From: Lysinibacillus macroides
GTDB taxonomy: Bacteria > Bacillota > Bacilli > Bacillales_A > Planococcaceae
Length of the DNA: 64,000 bases
NCBI RefSeq assembly: GCF_001281525.1
Contig: NZ_LGCI01000011.1
Coordinates: forward strand, 209,979-273,978
Direction: 5' to 3'
Both the position numbers and the translations under genes were made by a program. Under the pieces are notes generated by a model that was not told where the DNA came from, ran no database searches, and was given only the letters and a program-made list of their open reading frames with translations. Shown here one piece after another: positions 1-9,712 of this stretch; positions within the stretch are counted from its first letter, which is position 1; the number at the start of each line of letters is the position of its first letter.

Positions 1-505
1 AATAGATGAGACAGCAAATCTATTAAGTGTTCGAGGAAATATACTTGAACAGGGCATGCCGAGATTTTTCCGTCGTTTAGCTGAAGGTGTTTTTGATATA
101 GAGGATTTAATTTTCCGTACAAAGGAATTGAATGACTTTTTACCCACAGCAGCACAGCAGTATGGCTTTAATCGTCAGCGAATTGTAGCAATAGGCTATT
201 CAAATGGGGCGAATATTGCAGCGAGCTTATTATTCCATTATGAGGATGCGCTAGCGGGCGCAATTTTACACCATCCGATGGTGCCAAGACGCGGAATTGA
301 ACTGCCAAAGCTTTCCGCTACTCCTGTTTTTATTGGCGCAGGTACAAATGATCCGATGTGTATACCACAGGAATCTGAGGATTTAGAAACACTTTTAAGT
401 TCGGCCGGTGCAACGGTAACGACGAAATGGTTTAATTTTGGTCATCAGCTAACAATGCCTGAAGTACAAGCGGCAAAAGAATGGTATAACAGCATCTACG
501 CTTAA
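1..505 (+). CDS. MhqD-like alpha/beta hydrolase (carboxylesterase), 5' end outside window
   Basis: The reading frame is open from base 2 to the stop at 503-505 and has no start in the window; the Met at 56 is internal, because recognisable family sequence (a V-R-G-N core) lies before it. Visible are the nucleophile elbow G-Y-S-N-G-A-N near base 191, an acidic residue in G-T-N-D-P near 345 and a late G-H-Q histidine near 440, together a Ser/Asp/His triad. Remembered homologues are the MhqD/phospholipase-carboxylesterase group, which in Bacillus is induced by quinones through MhqR. A MhqR-type operator occurs elsewhere in this window before azoR, so the two may share a regulon. Substrate unknown. 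Confidence 0.85.
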   Translation, partial: IDETANLLSVRGNILEQGMPRFFRRLAEGVFDIEDLIFRTKELNDFLPTAAQQYGFNRQRIVAIGYSNGANIAASLLFHYEDALAGAILHHPMVPRRGIELPKLSATPVFIGAGTNDPMCIPQESEDLETLLSSAGATVTTKWFNFGHQLTMPEVQAAKEWYNSIYA

Positions 506-509
506 TTGA

Positions 510-546
510 AAAATCCGCCTCCTTTTATATGAAGGAGGCGGATTTT
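510..546. terminator. Bidirectional terminator between convergent genes
   Basis: A perfect 15-bp stem (510-524 with 532-546) has a 7-nt loop, with A-run and T-run at the two ends so it can work on both strands. It separates the hydrolase from the convergent MMPL gene. Confidence 0.9.
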
Positions 547-553
547 CATTATC

Positions 554-2668
554 TTATTTACTTTTCTTTGAGAATGGTAGCCACCAGTTCCAATCGCCAA
601 ATAGCTTCATAAGACTTGGCACAAGCATCAGACGAATAATCGTGGCATCAATAGCAACAGCAATAGCGATCCCAACGCCAATTTGCTTCACAGGCATCAC
701 ATCTGTGAAGGCGAATGCTCCTGTAATAACAATCATAATAAGTGCAGCCGATGTAATAATACGACTTGTAGAAGTTAATCCATCTACAGTAGCACGTGTA
801 TTATCGGCACCCTTTAAATATTCCTCCTGGATACGAGAAATTAAAAAGACTTCATAATCCATACTTAAGCCAAACACAAGACAAAAAACAATTACCGGGA
901 TAATTAAGACAATTGAACTTGCTTCAATTCCGAAATGTCCATATTGAAAAATATAAACTAGTATCCCAAAGGCAGAGGATAGGCCAATAATATTCATAAT
1001 AATGGCCTTGAGTGGAATTAAAATAGAGCGAAATGCCAGCATTAAAATAAAGAATGTTGAAATGATAATAATCGCTAGTGCCAACACGATTTTATTGGCA
1101 ATTTCATCAAATATCTCCTGATTAAATTTAGCAGGTCCGCCAAGTGCAAATTCTACACCTAAATCCCTGTCCATCCACGTACGAGCAAAATCTTGAGCAG
1201 TCGGGGAGGAGCCTGCTGCATCGATGGTAATGGGCATAAAGAGCTGGGAACCCTTTGAAAATGTATCTATAACCGGTTGTAATTGTGCCGCAGCCTGTGG
1301 AATGGCTAACGTTGCAGCTAGCTCCTCAGGTGTTTGGATATGAGCGGCCGTATAGATTGTTGAAACCTCGCTAACTAGCGAGTCTTTTAATAGCTTTTCC
1401 TGGATATCATAAATAAGCTGTCTTCCTTCATTATCCTCCCAGCCTTCTTGTCGTTCAGCTAATAAATAGACAGTAGAGGATTCACCAAGGCCAAATGCTT
1501 CATCTAATTGATCATAGGCAGTACGGGCATCATATTTAGTTGGTAAAGAATCAACCTGTGGAATCGTTAATTGAATATCCTTTAATGGAAGCATACCAAC
1601 ACCAAGTAATAGCAAGGCTGCAATCACAATGGCAACAGGATGCTTCATCACAAAGCCTGCAAAGCCGCGCCAACGATTTGCCCCACCTGGTTTAACACGT
1701 ATTAAGCGCCATTTATTTAGTTGGTCACCTAAGAGCATCATTGTAGCTGGTAATAGTGTTAAGCCAGAAAGAACGGCTAACAGGACGGCGATTGTGCCTC
1801 CTAGGGCGATATTATGAAAAATTTCTACATCAATTACAATCATTGCACCTAAGCCAATCATGACACAGACTGCTGAGAAAATAATCGAGCGTCCAGCTGT
1901 TTGAATAGCAATTTGAATAGCTTGTGCAATAGAGCTACGAGCCCGCTCCTCACGATAACGATTAATGAACAATAGCGCAAAATCAATACTTAAGGCGAGA
2001 CCAAGCATTGGGACAATATTTAAAACGAATATAGATAGATTATTTACACTACCACTAAGTAGCGTCATTATACCGAACGCCGTAACAACTGTTACAACAC
2101 CAATAATGATGGGCAAAATAGAAGCAATTACTGTACCAAACGCCAATAAGAGCACAACGATGGCAATTGGTAGCCCAATGGTTTCAGCAGATGCTAAATC
2201 CTTTTGGCTGGCTGTATTTATGTCAGCAGAAATAACCGGCCCTCCGGTAATGTGAATACCGTCTTCTTCAATTAATGAACGAAATTCCTCAACAATGCCA
2301 GAAAGGTTTTCCGCATCATTTTTTAAATGAACCATCGCATAGGCAATGTCATCTTTACGTAAAGAGGGATCTTCTAAGGGTGACTGGATGGAATGGATCT
2401 CTTGTACGCTATCTAATTTTTTTAAAGTGTCTTCAATTTTTTGATCCTTTACTGGATCAAAGACAATCAAAATCGTATCAGATGGTAAATCAAAATTTTC
2501 TGCTAGCTCATTTGTCACATAGGTATGATCGGCTTCCACAAAAAAGCCATCACCTTGAAGTTTGCCTGGAAGCTGTAAAGCAAAATAAGCCATTGCCAGA
2601 AAAATAATAAGCCAAATCATAACGATTGCTTTAGCGTGTGCTGTGATAAAAGCTGAAAAAGTTTTCAT
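554..2668 (-). CDS. MMPL/RND-family membrane transporter (YdfJ-like)
   Basis: 704 residues with the duplicated RND layout: an N-terminal helix (about 12-32), a large extracytoplasmic domain, then a block of five or six helices, and the same arrangement repeated in the second half. This is the MMPL family, proton-driven exporters of lipids, drugs or other hydrophobic compounds; B. subtilis YdfJ is similar in size and layout. The gene is monocistronic, ending at a bidirectional terminator. A GGAGG lies about 14 nt before the ATG at 2668, a rather long spacing, but no better in-frame start is visible. Substrate cannot be read from sequence. Confidence 0.85.
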   Translation of the reverse strand: MKTFSAFITAHAKAIVMIWLIIFLAMAYFALQLPGKLQGDGFFVEADHTYVTNELAENFDLPSDTILIVFDPVKDQKIEDTLKKLDSVQEIHSIQSPLEDPSLRKDDIAYAMVHLKNDAENLSGIVEEFRSLIEEDGIHITGGPVISADINTASQKDLASAETIGLPIAIVVLLLAFGTVIASILPIIIGVVTVVTAFGIMTLLSGSVNNLSIFVLNIVPMLGLALSIDFALLFINRYREERARSSIAQAIQIAIQTAGRSIIFSAVCVMIGLGAMIVIDVEIFHNIALGGTIAVLLAVLSGLTLLPATMMLLGDQLNKWRLIRVKPGGANRWRGFAGFVMKHPVAIVIAALLLLGVGMLPLKDIQLTIPQVDSLPTKYDARTAYDQLDEAFGLGESSTVYLLAERQEGWEDNEGRQLIYDIQEKLLKDSLVSEVSTIYTAAHIQTPEELAATLAIPQAAAQLQPVIDTFSKGSQLFMPITIDAAGSSPTAQDFARTWMDRDLGVEFALGGPAKFNQEIFDEIANKIVLALAIIIISTFFILMLAFRSILIPLKAIIMNIIGLSSAFGILVYIFQYGHFGIEASSIVLIIPVIVFCLVFGLSMDYEVFLISRIQEEYLKGADNTRATVDGLTSTSRIITSAALIMIVITGAFAFTDVMPVKQIGVGIAIAVAIDATIIRLMLVPSLMKLFGDWNWWLPFSKKSK

Positions 2669-2736
2669 AGTTGATTCAGTATCCTCCTTTTCAATTAGTG
2701 TAAAGGATGTGTCGTATTTTGTCGTGTGACAAAGTA

Positions 2737-2769
2737 AAGACTCCTGTCCATCTTTTGGGCAGAAGTCTT
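2737..2769 (-). terminator. Terminator after pit
   Basis: Inverted repeat 2737-2750 with 2756-2769, just downstream of the pit stop on the minus strand and followed by a short T-rich stretch in that direction. Confidence 0.6.
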
Positions 2770-2773
2770 ATTG

Positions 2774-3790
2774 TTAAAAGAATAATGATAATACAAAATA
2801 AATAACGGATGCCATAACGGCTGAAATTGGCATTGTAATAACCCAAGTGGTAACAATCTTTCGAGCCATGCCCCAGTTTACACCACGTACACGCTGTGCA
2901 GATCCAACACCCATAATGGATGAAGAAATAACATGTGTTGTGGATACTGGTAAGTGAATTAATGTAGCGCCAAAAATTACAGTAGCTGATGCTAAATCAG
3001 CTGCAACCCCATTAACAGGACGGATTTTCATAATTTTTCCGCCCACCGTTTTAATAATTTTGTAGCCACCTATGGAAGTACCTAACCCCATTGCTGTAGC
3101 TGCCGCTGCTCGTACCCAGAAAGGAATTTCATCTCCTGTATGCAAGCCCCCAGCAATTAACGCCATTGTCATAATACCCATTGCTTTTTGGGCATCATTT
3201 GTACCATGTGTAAATGATTGGATGGCCGCTGTGAAAATTTGCAATGTACGAAAGCCTTTATTTGTGCGATACAAGTTTAAGTTTTTAAACCATAATTTAA
3301 ACAGTGTCATCATAATAAAGCCTGCACAAATAGCAAGTATTGGCGATATAACTAAAGCCAAAATAATCTTAGTAAAGCCGCCATAGTTTAAAACATTGAA
3401 GCCAGCCGATGCAATAGCGGCTCCAGCAATCGAGCCAATCAATGTATGGGAAGAACTGGATGGAATACCGAAATACCATGTTAATAAATTCCAAATAATG
3501 GCTGAAATTAAGGCCGCTAATATAACGACTGAGCCTGTTGTATCTCCTGCAAAGGCATTTAAAGAAAACGGATCTACAATGTCTTTTGTCAGCGCTTTTG
3601 CAACACCTACAAAGGTAATTGCACCAATAAAGTTCATAACTGCTGCCATGATGATTGCCACTCGAGGCGGCAACGCTCTTGTGGAAACCGAAGTTGCGAT
3701 AGCATTTGCTGTATCATGGAAACCATTGATAAAGTCAAATGTTAGGGCAAAGATGACGACCAATACGGTTAATATAATGATTGTATTCAT
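2774..3790 (-). CDS. pit: Low-affinity inorganic phosphate transporter (PiT family)
   Basis: 338 residues, about ten membrane helices, with the two inverted PiT signature repeats: G-F-H-D-T-A-N-A near residue 23 and G-T-N-D-A-Q-K near residue 196. PiT proteins import metal-phosphate with protons (or sodium). The gene follows the DUF47 gene by 21 nt on the same strand, the classic ykaA-pit pair of Bacillus. The length fits the shorter bacterial PiT proteins that lack a large central cytoplasmic loop. Confidence 0.92.
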   Translation of the reverse strand: MNTIIILTVLVVIFALTFDFINGFHDTANAIATSVSTRALPPRVAIIMAAVMNFIGAITFVGVAKALTKDIVDPFSLNAFAGDTTGSVVILAALISAIIWNLLTWYFGIPSSSSHTLIGSIAGAAIASAGFNVLNYGGFTKIILALVISPILAICAGFIMMTLFKLWFKNLNLYRTNKGFRTLQIFTAAIQSFTHGTNDAQKAMGIMTMALIAGGLHTGDEIPFWVRAAAATAMGLGTSIGGYKIIKTVGGKIMKIRPVNGVAADLASATVIFGATLIHLPVSTTHVISSSIMGVGSAQRVRGVNWGMARKIVTTWVITMPISAVMASVIYFVLSLFF

Positions 3791-3811
3791 TGTAAAATGC
3801 CCATCTCCTAA

Positions 3812-4432
3812 TTATGCGTTACGCATGATAATTGTCTCCATTGTATTTGCTACATTTTGACAATAGTCAGCGATATCTTCAAGTTGTTCATATATATCTT
3901 TAAATTTAATGATACGAATTGGATCTTTTTCATTTAAAAACAGTTGTTTAATGGATGAACGTTGGACTTCGTCACATTCACGTTCATAGTCTTTAATAAG
4001 AATTGCATGTGGACGCATGCCAATTAGATTCTTTTTCTTTAACTCCTCTGTTGCCTTCACGATCTCATCAGCACTTTTAGAAATATAGCCTAAGAAAATA
4101 CGCATAGATTCGTCAATCTCTGTCAGTGAAAACATTTCAAAGTGTGCGATACAGTGCTCTGTACCATCCAATACATCATCCATACGAATGGCAAACTCTA
4201 AAATATCCTCTCGTTCAATAGGTGTCATAAAGGATTTGTTGAGCATGACAATCAATTCATGAATAAGCTTATCGCCAGCAGTTTCGTAGTTTTTCATCGT
4301 AATGCTAATCTCTTTTAGGTCAGCTACACTGTTAATACGAAAATCATTTGCGTAATGGACAGCCTCTCTCATATTTTCAGCAATTTTATGCAGAGATATA
4401 AAGAAAGGGTCCTGTTTTTTTGAGTTAAGCAT
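3812..4432 (-). CDS. DUF47 (PhoU-like) protein, partner of Pit
   Basis: 206 residues, predicted all-helical, with the repeated acidic E-x-x-x-D pattern of PhoU/DUF47 proteins (for example E-R-E-D-I and D-Y-E-R-E-C-D). Members of this family lie next to pit genes and are thought to control phosphate or metal-phosphate import. An AGGAGG lies about 10 nt upstream of the ATG at 4432. It is transcribed with pit (gap 21 nt). B. subtilis YkaA is the remembered counterpart. Confidence 0.88.
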   Translation of the reverse strand: MLNSKKQDPFFISLHKIAENMREAVHYANDFRINSVADLKEISITMKNYETAGDKLIHELIVMLNKSFMTPIEREDILEFAIRMDDVLDGTEHCIAHFEMFSLTEIDESMRIFLGYISKSADEIVKATEELKKKNLIGMRPHAILIKDYERECDEVQRSSIKQLFLNEKDPIRIIKFKDIYEQLEDIADYCQNVANTMETIIMRNA

Positions 4433-4726
4433 GTAAATCGAATCCTCCTGGATATAAAAATTAATCAGCTTCTAAACTTTACTATCATAACAAAATCTTT
4501 AGGATTTCTACATAAAAACTTTATATTTGACATGAAAATTTACATTCTTGTAATATAAGCTGTTCACAAAATAACAGTAATTATAGGTATTGTATGTAGA
4601 ATTGAAGAGATAATGTAAATCCGTATGTTTTCTTATTCTTAAGAATATCTTCATTTTTATCCTTCCTTTTTATTAAGAATTATTTTCTACAATGGAAAAT
4701 AAGTAAGAAAGGGGCGTTTATAAAGA

Positions 4727-5413
4727 ATGATTCAGGTTGAAAACTTACAACATACATTTTTAATTGGAAAAAGAGGGAAGGAAAAACAAGTTCCTGTATT
4801 AAAAGGTGTAAACTTTGAGGTTCATAAAGGGGAAATTGTCGCCATTGTTGGTAAAAGTGGCTCTGGTAAATCCACCTTATTACAAATTTTAGCTGGTTTT
4901 ATGAAAGCAGAAAAGGGCTCTATTTTAGTGAATGGTAAGGAAACCGCTAATCTCAATGAAACAGAAAGTGCTGCGTTTCGTTTGCGCCAATTCGGTTTTA
5001 TATTTCAAAACTTTCAGTTGATGCCGGGTTTGTCGGCTTTTGAAAATATTGAGCTTCCGCTAAAGCTACAAGGTTTACGCAAGGCTATACGACAAGAAAA
5101 AGTAAAAAAGTTAATGGACAAGGTTGGCTTAACAGAGGTTGCAGATCATTATCCAAATGAGCTATCAGGTGGTCAGCAGCAACGCGTAAGTATTGCGCGT
5201 GCCCTAATTACCAATCCGCCGATATTGCTGGCAGATGAGCCAACAGGAAGTTTGGATTCTGAAACAGAGCAAGATATTTTGCTACTGATTCAAAGTTTAA
5301 ATCGAGAATTGGGGCTAACCTTTGTGATGATTACCCATGATGAAGAGGTTGCGACAATAGCACATAGACGCTTCCGTATGTATGATGGGGAACTTGTAAA
5401 GGAGGAGGCTTAA
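4727..5413 (+). CDS. ABC transporter ATP-binding protein (MacB/LolD type)
   Basis: 228 residues. Walker [10 protein letters not shown] lies near residue 42, the signature L-S-G-G-Q-Q-Q-R near 144, and Walker [12 protein letters not shown] follows with a switch histidine in I-T-H-D. This is the MacB/LolD/FtsE subgroup, which powers exporters or mechanotransmission systems rather than importers. It is separated from its permease by 2 nt. No two-component sensor or peptide gene is adjacent, so a bacitracin-type resistance role is not indicated. The upstream 290 bp is AT-rich and holds a 12-bp palindrome (ATTCTTAAGAAT near 4636) that could be an operator. Confidence 0.9.
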   Translation: MIQVENLQHTFLIGKRGKEKQVPVLKGVNFEVHKGEIVAIVGKSGSGKSTLLQILAGFMKAEKGSILVNGKETANLNETESAAFRLRQFGFIFQNFQLMPGLSAFENIELPLKLQGLRKAIRQEKVKKLMDKVGLTEVADHYPNELSGGQQQRVSIARALITNPPILLADEPTGSLDSETEQDILLLIQSLNRELGLTFVMITHDEEVATIAHRRFRMYDGELVKEEA

Positions 5414-5415
5414 TT

Positions 5416-6726
5416 ATGTTATTTAAGGATCAAGTAGATTTTGTGACACAGCATATTAAGAAAAATAAATTACGTGTTTTTATGACGATATTAGCAGCAA
5501 CCATGGGCTGTGCCTTTTTAATTGTTTTAGCATCAGTGGGCTTTGGCTTACAGGAATCATTACGCAATGAAATTCTTTCAAATGAAACAGTAACAAAAAT
5601 TCAAGTGTACGGTGATACTACACAATTAACAGAAGATCAAATACAAGAGATAAAAAAAATAGAGCATGTGGAAACAGTGTTGGAAACGATAAACGTCAAT
5701 GCTGCGGCACATTCATTTTTTGAAGACCGTGATACACATTCAAATGTCACATTGACAGATATGCAGGATTTTGAGCAAGTCAATGGCAAATTAGCAGAAG
5801 GTGTCTATCCATCAAAGCCCAATGAAATTATTGTAGGCTACCATTTTGCTCAAACATTATTGAATGAAGAAGAGCGCAATGTAATGGCTGAGAAAAGTAA
5901 AAAGGCTGAAGCTGAAGGCACTTATTATGATGGAAGAGAAGAAGGCTATAAGGAATCACTTGTTGGTCAAAAGATTGACTTGTCCTTAGCAACTCATGAT
6001 GCCCCAAATAATGAAACAGAAAAAATGACCTATACAATTGTTGGGATTATGGAGAAGCCTTCTTATGACTGGATGATTGATAGCTCTATTCATATGGATA
6101 AAGCACAAAAGGCAGCATTAGCACAGAGCTTAGCACTTCCAGAGGATGAGCTGTTTTATTCAGAATTTAATATTTTTGCGGATACAATGGAAAATGTAAA
6201 GCCAATTTTAGAAACATTAAAAGATAAAGGCTACAGTGTTTATTCGGTGACAGAGCAATTAGAACAAATGAATGTCTTTTTCCTTGTCTTAAAAATTGGT
6301 TTAATTTTTGTTGGGACAATTGCGGTATTAATTGCTTCCATTGGTATTTTTAATACAATGACCATGGCTGTTACAGAGCGTACACGTGAAATTGGTGTGC
6401 TAAAGGCAATTGGCGCAAGTCCAAAGCTTATCAAACGTCTATTTTTAATGGAAAGTACATTTATTGGTATTTTAGGAACGCTGATTGCGGTTATTATTTC
6501 CTATGCGATCAGTATTACGGCTAATCTAGCATTGCCGTTAATTTTAAAAGCAGCAACAGGTGAGGATGTCTTTGCAACGAATGATATTACGTTTTCACTG
6601 ATTCCATGGCAGCTAGTAGTAATTGCAGCGGCTATTAGTATTGGAGTAGCAATGATTTCTGGCTATCGACCAGCTCGCAAGGCGACAAAAATTGATGTGA
6701 TTCAAGCTTTACGACAAGAATTATAA
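5416..6726 (+). CDS. ABC transporter permease, FtsX/MacB fold
   Basis: 436 residues: one N-terminal helix (about 20-42), an extracytoplasmic MacB periplasmic-core-like domain (about 50-285) and three C-terminal helices in an FtsX domain, with the conserved E-R-T-R-E-I-G-V-L-K-A-I-G-A stretch near residue 320. Partner of the ATPase 2 nt upstream. Such pairs export peptides, lipoproteins or antibiotics; the substrate is not predictable. Confidence 0.9.
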   Translation: MLFKDQVDFVTQHIKKNKLRVFMTILAATMGCAFLIVLASVGFGLQESLRNEILSNETVTKIQVYGDTTQLTEDQIQEIKKIEHVETVLETINVNAAAHSFFEDRDTHSNVTLTDMQDFEQVNGKLAEGVYPSKPNEIIVGYHFAQTLLNEEERNVMAEKSKKAEAEGTYYDGREEGYKESLVGQKIDLSLATHDAPNNETEKMTYTIVGIMEKPSYDWMIDSSIHMDKAQKAALAQSLALPEDELFYSEFNIFADTMENVKPILETLKDKGYSVYSVTEQLEQMNVFFLVLKIGLIFVGTIAVLIASIGIFNTMTMAVTERTREIGVLKAIGASPKLIKRLFLMESTFIGILGTLIAVIISYAISITANLALPLILKAATGEDVFATNDITFSLIPWQLVVIAAAISIGVAMISGYRPARKATKIDVIQALRQEL

Positions 6727-6731
6727 GAAAT

Positions 6732-6765
6732 GGGGGCTCAGAAAAACTTTTGAGCTCCCATTTTA
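6732..6765 (+). terminator. Terminator after ABC exporter operon
   Basis: Stem GGGGGCTCA/TGAGCTCCC (one mismatch) followed by TTTT, 6 nt after the permease stop. Confidence 0.8.
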
Positions 6766-6770
6766 TATAC

Positions 6771-7934
6771 CTACTCTAAATAATCCTTTAGTTCATTTGC
6801 TAAAAACGGTGTGGCATTTAAAAGTTTTAAAAAGGCTTCATAGTTGGCACATTGTTGTGTAGTTGGCTTTTTACCTGTGTGATAGGCACGAATTAAAATA
6901 TTTTTTGGCGTATTTTCCATATCAATAAACTCCAATAGCTGTGCCTCATAGCCAACCAATGATAATATTTCTGCTCGAATAGCATCTGTCGCAAGTGCAG
7001 CAAAGCGTTCGCGCACAAGCCCATGCTGTAGCATAATATCGAGAGCTGGTGTATGAAGCTGGCGATTTAGCTCATGCTGACAGCAAGGGACACTTAAAAT
7101 AACGCTCGCTCCCCACTTAACTGCGCGAGCTAAAGCCATATCTGTAGCAACATCACAGGCATGTAAGGTTACCACCATATCAACAGCAGATTCATCGTTA
7201 TAATCATTAATATCCCCTACAAGAAATTCAAGCTGGTCATAGCCTAAATCCTGTGCAATTTGTGAGCATTCCTCAATCACTTCTTTTTTCAAGTCTAAGC
7301 CCGTCACACGAATATCTAAGCCCTTTTCAATTTTTAAATAATGGTATAAAGCAAATGTTAAATAAGATTTACCCGAACCAAAGTCTAAAATTCGCACCTG
7401 CCGATCTTGCGGTAAGTAAGCTAAAGCATCGTCAATAAATTCAATAAAGCGATTAATCTGTTTAAATTTATCGTACTTTTGCTTTTTAACCTTTCCTTCT
7501 GTTGTCTGTACGCCAAGTCGAATTAAAAAAGGATAGGGCTGGTTATCAGAGAGTAAATAATTCTTTTTACGATTATGGGTAAGACTGACCTGCTTTGGTG
7601 CAGCAGCTTTATCAGACTTCCAAAGCACCTTATTTTTTTTCGATAATTGTACATGTACTTTTTCATCTATAAAATCAATATGGGCTTGACGATAATTCTC
7701 AAAAAATGCTTCAAGCCTAGCGGGAAAGTCTGCTAAAAGGATATTTTCATGTTTCAAAATCCGTTCATATTGGTATTCCATTTGTATATGGTAAGTATTT
7801 TTAAGCATTAAAGGTTTTAATTTAATGCGTTTGATGTCATTGGATTTCATGCGTGGTTGACTGATTGTAGCAGTAATAAGTTGCTGCTGTAAAATTTGCT
7901 CGATAAGTTGAGCTTTCATTTCCTCAAATGTCAT
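6771..7934 (-). CDS. Class I SAM-dependent methyltransferase (Methyltransf_32-like)
   Basis: 387 residues. The C-terminal two thirds carry a Rossmann SAM motif (I-L-D-F-G-S-G-K-S-Y-L-T near residue 185), then V-T-L-H-A-C-D and S-V-P-C-C-Q-H-E, the Cys-Cys/His pattern remembered for the Methyltransf_32 group (relatives of METTL25/RRNAD1). The N-terminal 150 residues are basic and may bind nucleic acid. Convergent with the ABC operon and divergent from putP. The target is unknown; an RNA substrate is a guess from family and basic character. Confidence 0.8.
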   Translation of the reverse strand: MTFEEMKAQLIEQILQQQLITATISQPRMKSNDIKRIKLKPLMLKNTYHIQMEYQYERILKHENILLADFPARLEAFFENYRQAHIDFIDEKVHVQLSKKNKVLWKSDKAAAPKQVSLTHNRKKNYLLSDNQPYPFLIRLGVQTTEGKVKKQKYDKFKQINRFIEFIDDALAYLPQDRQVRILDFGSGKSYLTFALYHYLKIEKGLDIRVTGLDLKKEVIEECSQIAQDLGYDQLEFLVGDINDYNDESAVDMVVTLHACDVATDMALARAVKWGASVILSVPCCQHELNRQLHTPALDIMLQHGLVRERFAALATDAIRAEILSLVGYEAQLLEFIDMENTPKNILIRAYHTGKKPTTQQCANYEAFLKLLNATPFLANELKDYLE

Positions 7935-8087
7935 ATATTTTTCGCCTACTTTATTTTGTGATAGATGGCCCTAGTTTAACATATTTTACGATAATCAAGA
8001 CGGTTATAGTTTTGTTAAATATCTCGATAAGGACATTTATTATCGCAAAAATGGGTGATACTAAACATAGATCAAGGAGGGAAACAT

Positions 8088-9575
8088 ATGTCAGACAACA
8101 TGTATCAATTATTAGCCATTATTATTTATATGGTCGCTATGCTGGCGATTGGTTGGTATGCTTTTGCGAAAACATCCAATTTAACAGACTATATGCTTGG
8201 CGGACGTTCTTTAGGGCCAGCGGTAACAGCGCTAAGTGCAGGGGCAGCGGATATGTCAGGCTGGCTCTTAATGGGCTTACCGGGTGCGATCTTTTTATCA
8301 GGTCTTGTAGAGGCATGGATTGCTATTGGTTTAACAATCGGCGCTTATTTAAACTGGTTATTGGTAGCACCAAGGCTGCGGGTGTATACACAGGTGACAA
8401 ATGATTCGATTACAATTCCCAGTTATTTAGATAGTCGCTTACGTGATCATACAAAGCTGATTCGAATTGCTTCGGGAATTATTATTTTAGTGTTTTTCAC
8501 ATTTTATGTATCATCAGGGATGGTTGCGGGGGGCAAGTTTTTCGATAGCTCCTTTGGTTATGATTATCATGTAGGTTTACTAATTGTTTCAGGCGTAGTA
8601 GTTGCTTATACATTATTTGGTGGGTTTTTAGCAGTAAGTTATACAGATTTTTTACAAGGACTTATTATGTTTTTAGCCCTTATTAGTGTACCCATATTCG
8701 GTATGTTTGTAACAGGTGGATTAGGAGATACAATCACCTCCATTAAAGCAGTTAACCCTGATCATTTAAATTTATTACCTGCTACAGCAACAGCAGCTGG
8801 TATTATTTCCTCTGTTGCTTGGGGCTTAGGCTATTTTGGCCAGCCGCATATTATTGTACGCTTTATGGCGATTAGCTCTGTAAAGGAAACAAAGCAGGCT
8901 CGACGTATTGGGATTGGCTGGATGATATTAAGTTTGTTTGGTGCGATTGGCACGGCATTGGTAGGTGTTGCGTACTATGAGCAAAATGCTGGCGAATTAA
9001 AGGATGCTGAAACAGTATTTATTGTAATGGGACAAATTTTTTTCCATCCGTTTATAGCAGGTATTATGCTAGCAGCGATTTTAGCTGCTGTAATGAGTAC
9101 CATTTCCTCACAATTAATTGTAACGTCCTCAGCGCTTGTCGAGGATATTTATAAGGCTTTATTTAATAAAACGGCAGACGATAAACATTATGTTTTTGCT
9201 GGTCGTATGGCTGTACTTGTCGTAGCCATTATTTCCATTATCTTAGCATGGAATCCGGATAATTCAATTTTAGATTTAGTTGGCTTTGCATGGGCAGGCT
9301 TTGGAGCTGCATTTGGTCCGATTATCCTGCTGTCCTTATATTGGCGCAAGCTAACGAATTATGGAGCTATTGGTGGAATGATTACAGGTGCGATCACGGC
9401 CTTTATTTGGGGGAAGGTTGATGCTTTATCTGATACGCTTTATGAGATTGTACCAGGCTTCTTTGTTTGTTTAATTGTTGCAGTTGTTGTCAGTATCATG
9501 ACATACAAACCAAATCCAGAAATTGAAGAGGAATTTAATCGCTCAGAGCAATTATTAAAAGAAGAAAGAACATAA
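8088..9575 (+). CDS. putP: Sodium/proline symporter
   Basis: 495 residues and about 13 membrane helices of the sodium:solute symporter (SSF) family. L-G-G-R-S-L-G-P near the N-terminus and the W-G-L-G-Y-F-G-Q-P-H stretch are typical of PutP, which imports L-proline with sodium. The start at 8088 is chosen over an upstream in-frame GTG at 8055 because AAGGAGGG sits at 8074-8081, 6 nt before the ATG. No proline catabolic genes are adjacent, so an osmoprotective or general uptake role is equally possible. Confidence 0.9.
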   Translation: MSDNMYQLLAIIIYMVAMLAIGWYAFAKTSNLTDYMLGGRSLGPAVTALSAGAADMSGWLLMGLPGAIFLSGLVEAWIAIGLTIGAYLNWLLVAPRLRVYTQVTNDSITIPSYLDSRLRDHTKLIRIASGIIILVFFTFYVSSGMVAGGKFFDSSFGYDYHVGLLIVSGVVVAYTLFGGFLAVSYTDFLQGLIMFLALISVPIFGMFVTGGLGDTITSIKAVNPDHLNLLPATATAAGIISSVAWGLGYFGQPHIIVRFMAISSVKETKQARRIGIGWMILSLFGAIGTALVGVAYYEQNAGELKDAETVFIVMGQIFFHPFIAGIMLAAILAAVMSTISSQLIVTSSALVEDIYKALFNKTADDKHYVFAGRMAVLVVAIISIILAWNPDNSILDLVGFAWAGFGAAFGPIILLSLYWRKLTNYGAIGGMITGAITAFIWGKVDALSDTLYEIVPGFFVCLIVAVVVSIMTYKPNPEIEEEFNRSEQLLKEERT

Positions 9576-9583
9576 ACAACGTC

Positions 9584-9613
9584 AATGCGCCTTGCTGAAG
9601 AGGCGCATTTTTT
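9584..9613 (+). terminator. Terminator after putP
   Basis: AATGCGCCTT paired with AGGCGCATTT across a short loop, ending in a T-run. Confidence 0.8.
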
Positions 9614-9712
9614 GGAAAATTGATAATTGTTCATGAATACGAGTAATATATTGTATGGTAAGATAAAGGAAATTTGTTGTAGAGACAGCAAGGCTTTTGT
9701 GGGAGGTTGCGA

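Noticed and set aside
7928..8404. 158-codon ORF overlapping the putP start
   Set aside because: It overlaps putP in another frame, has no ribosome binding site and its product is not protein-like.
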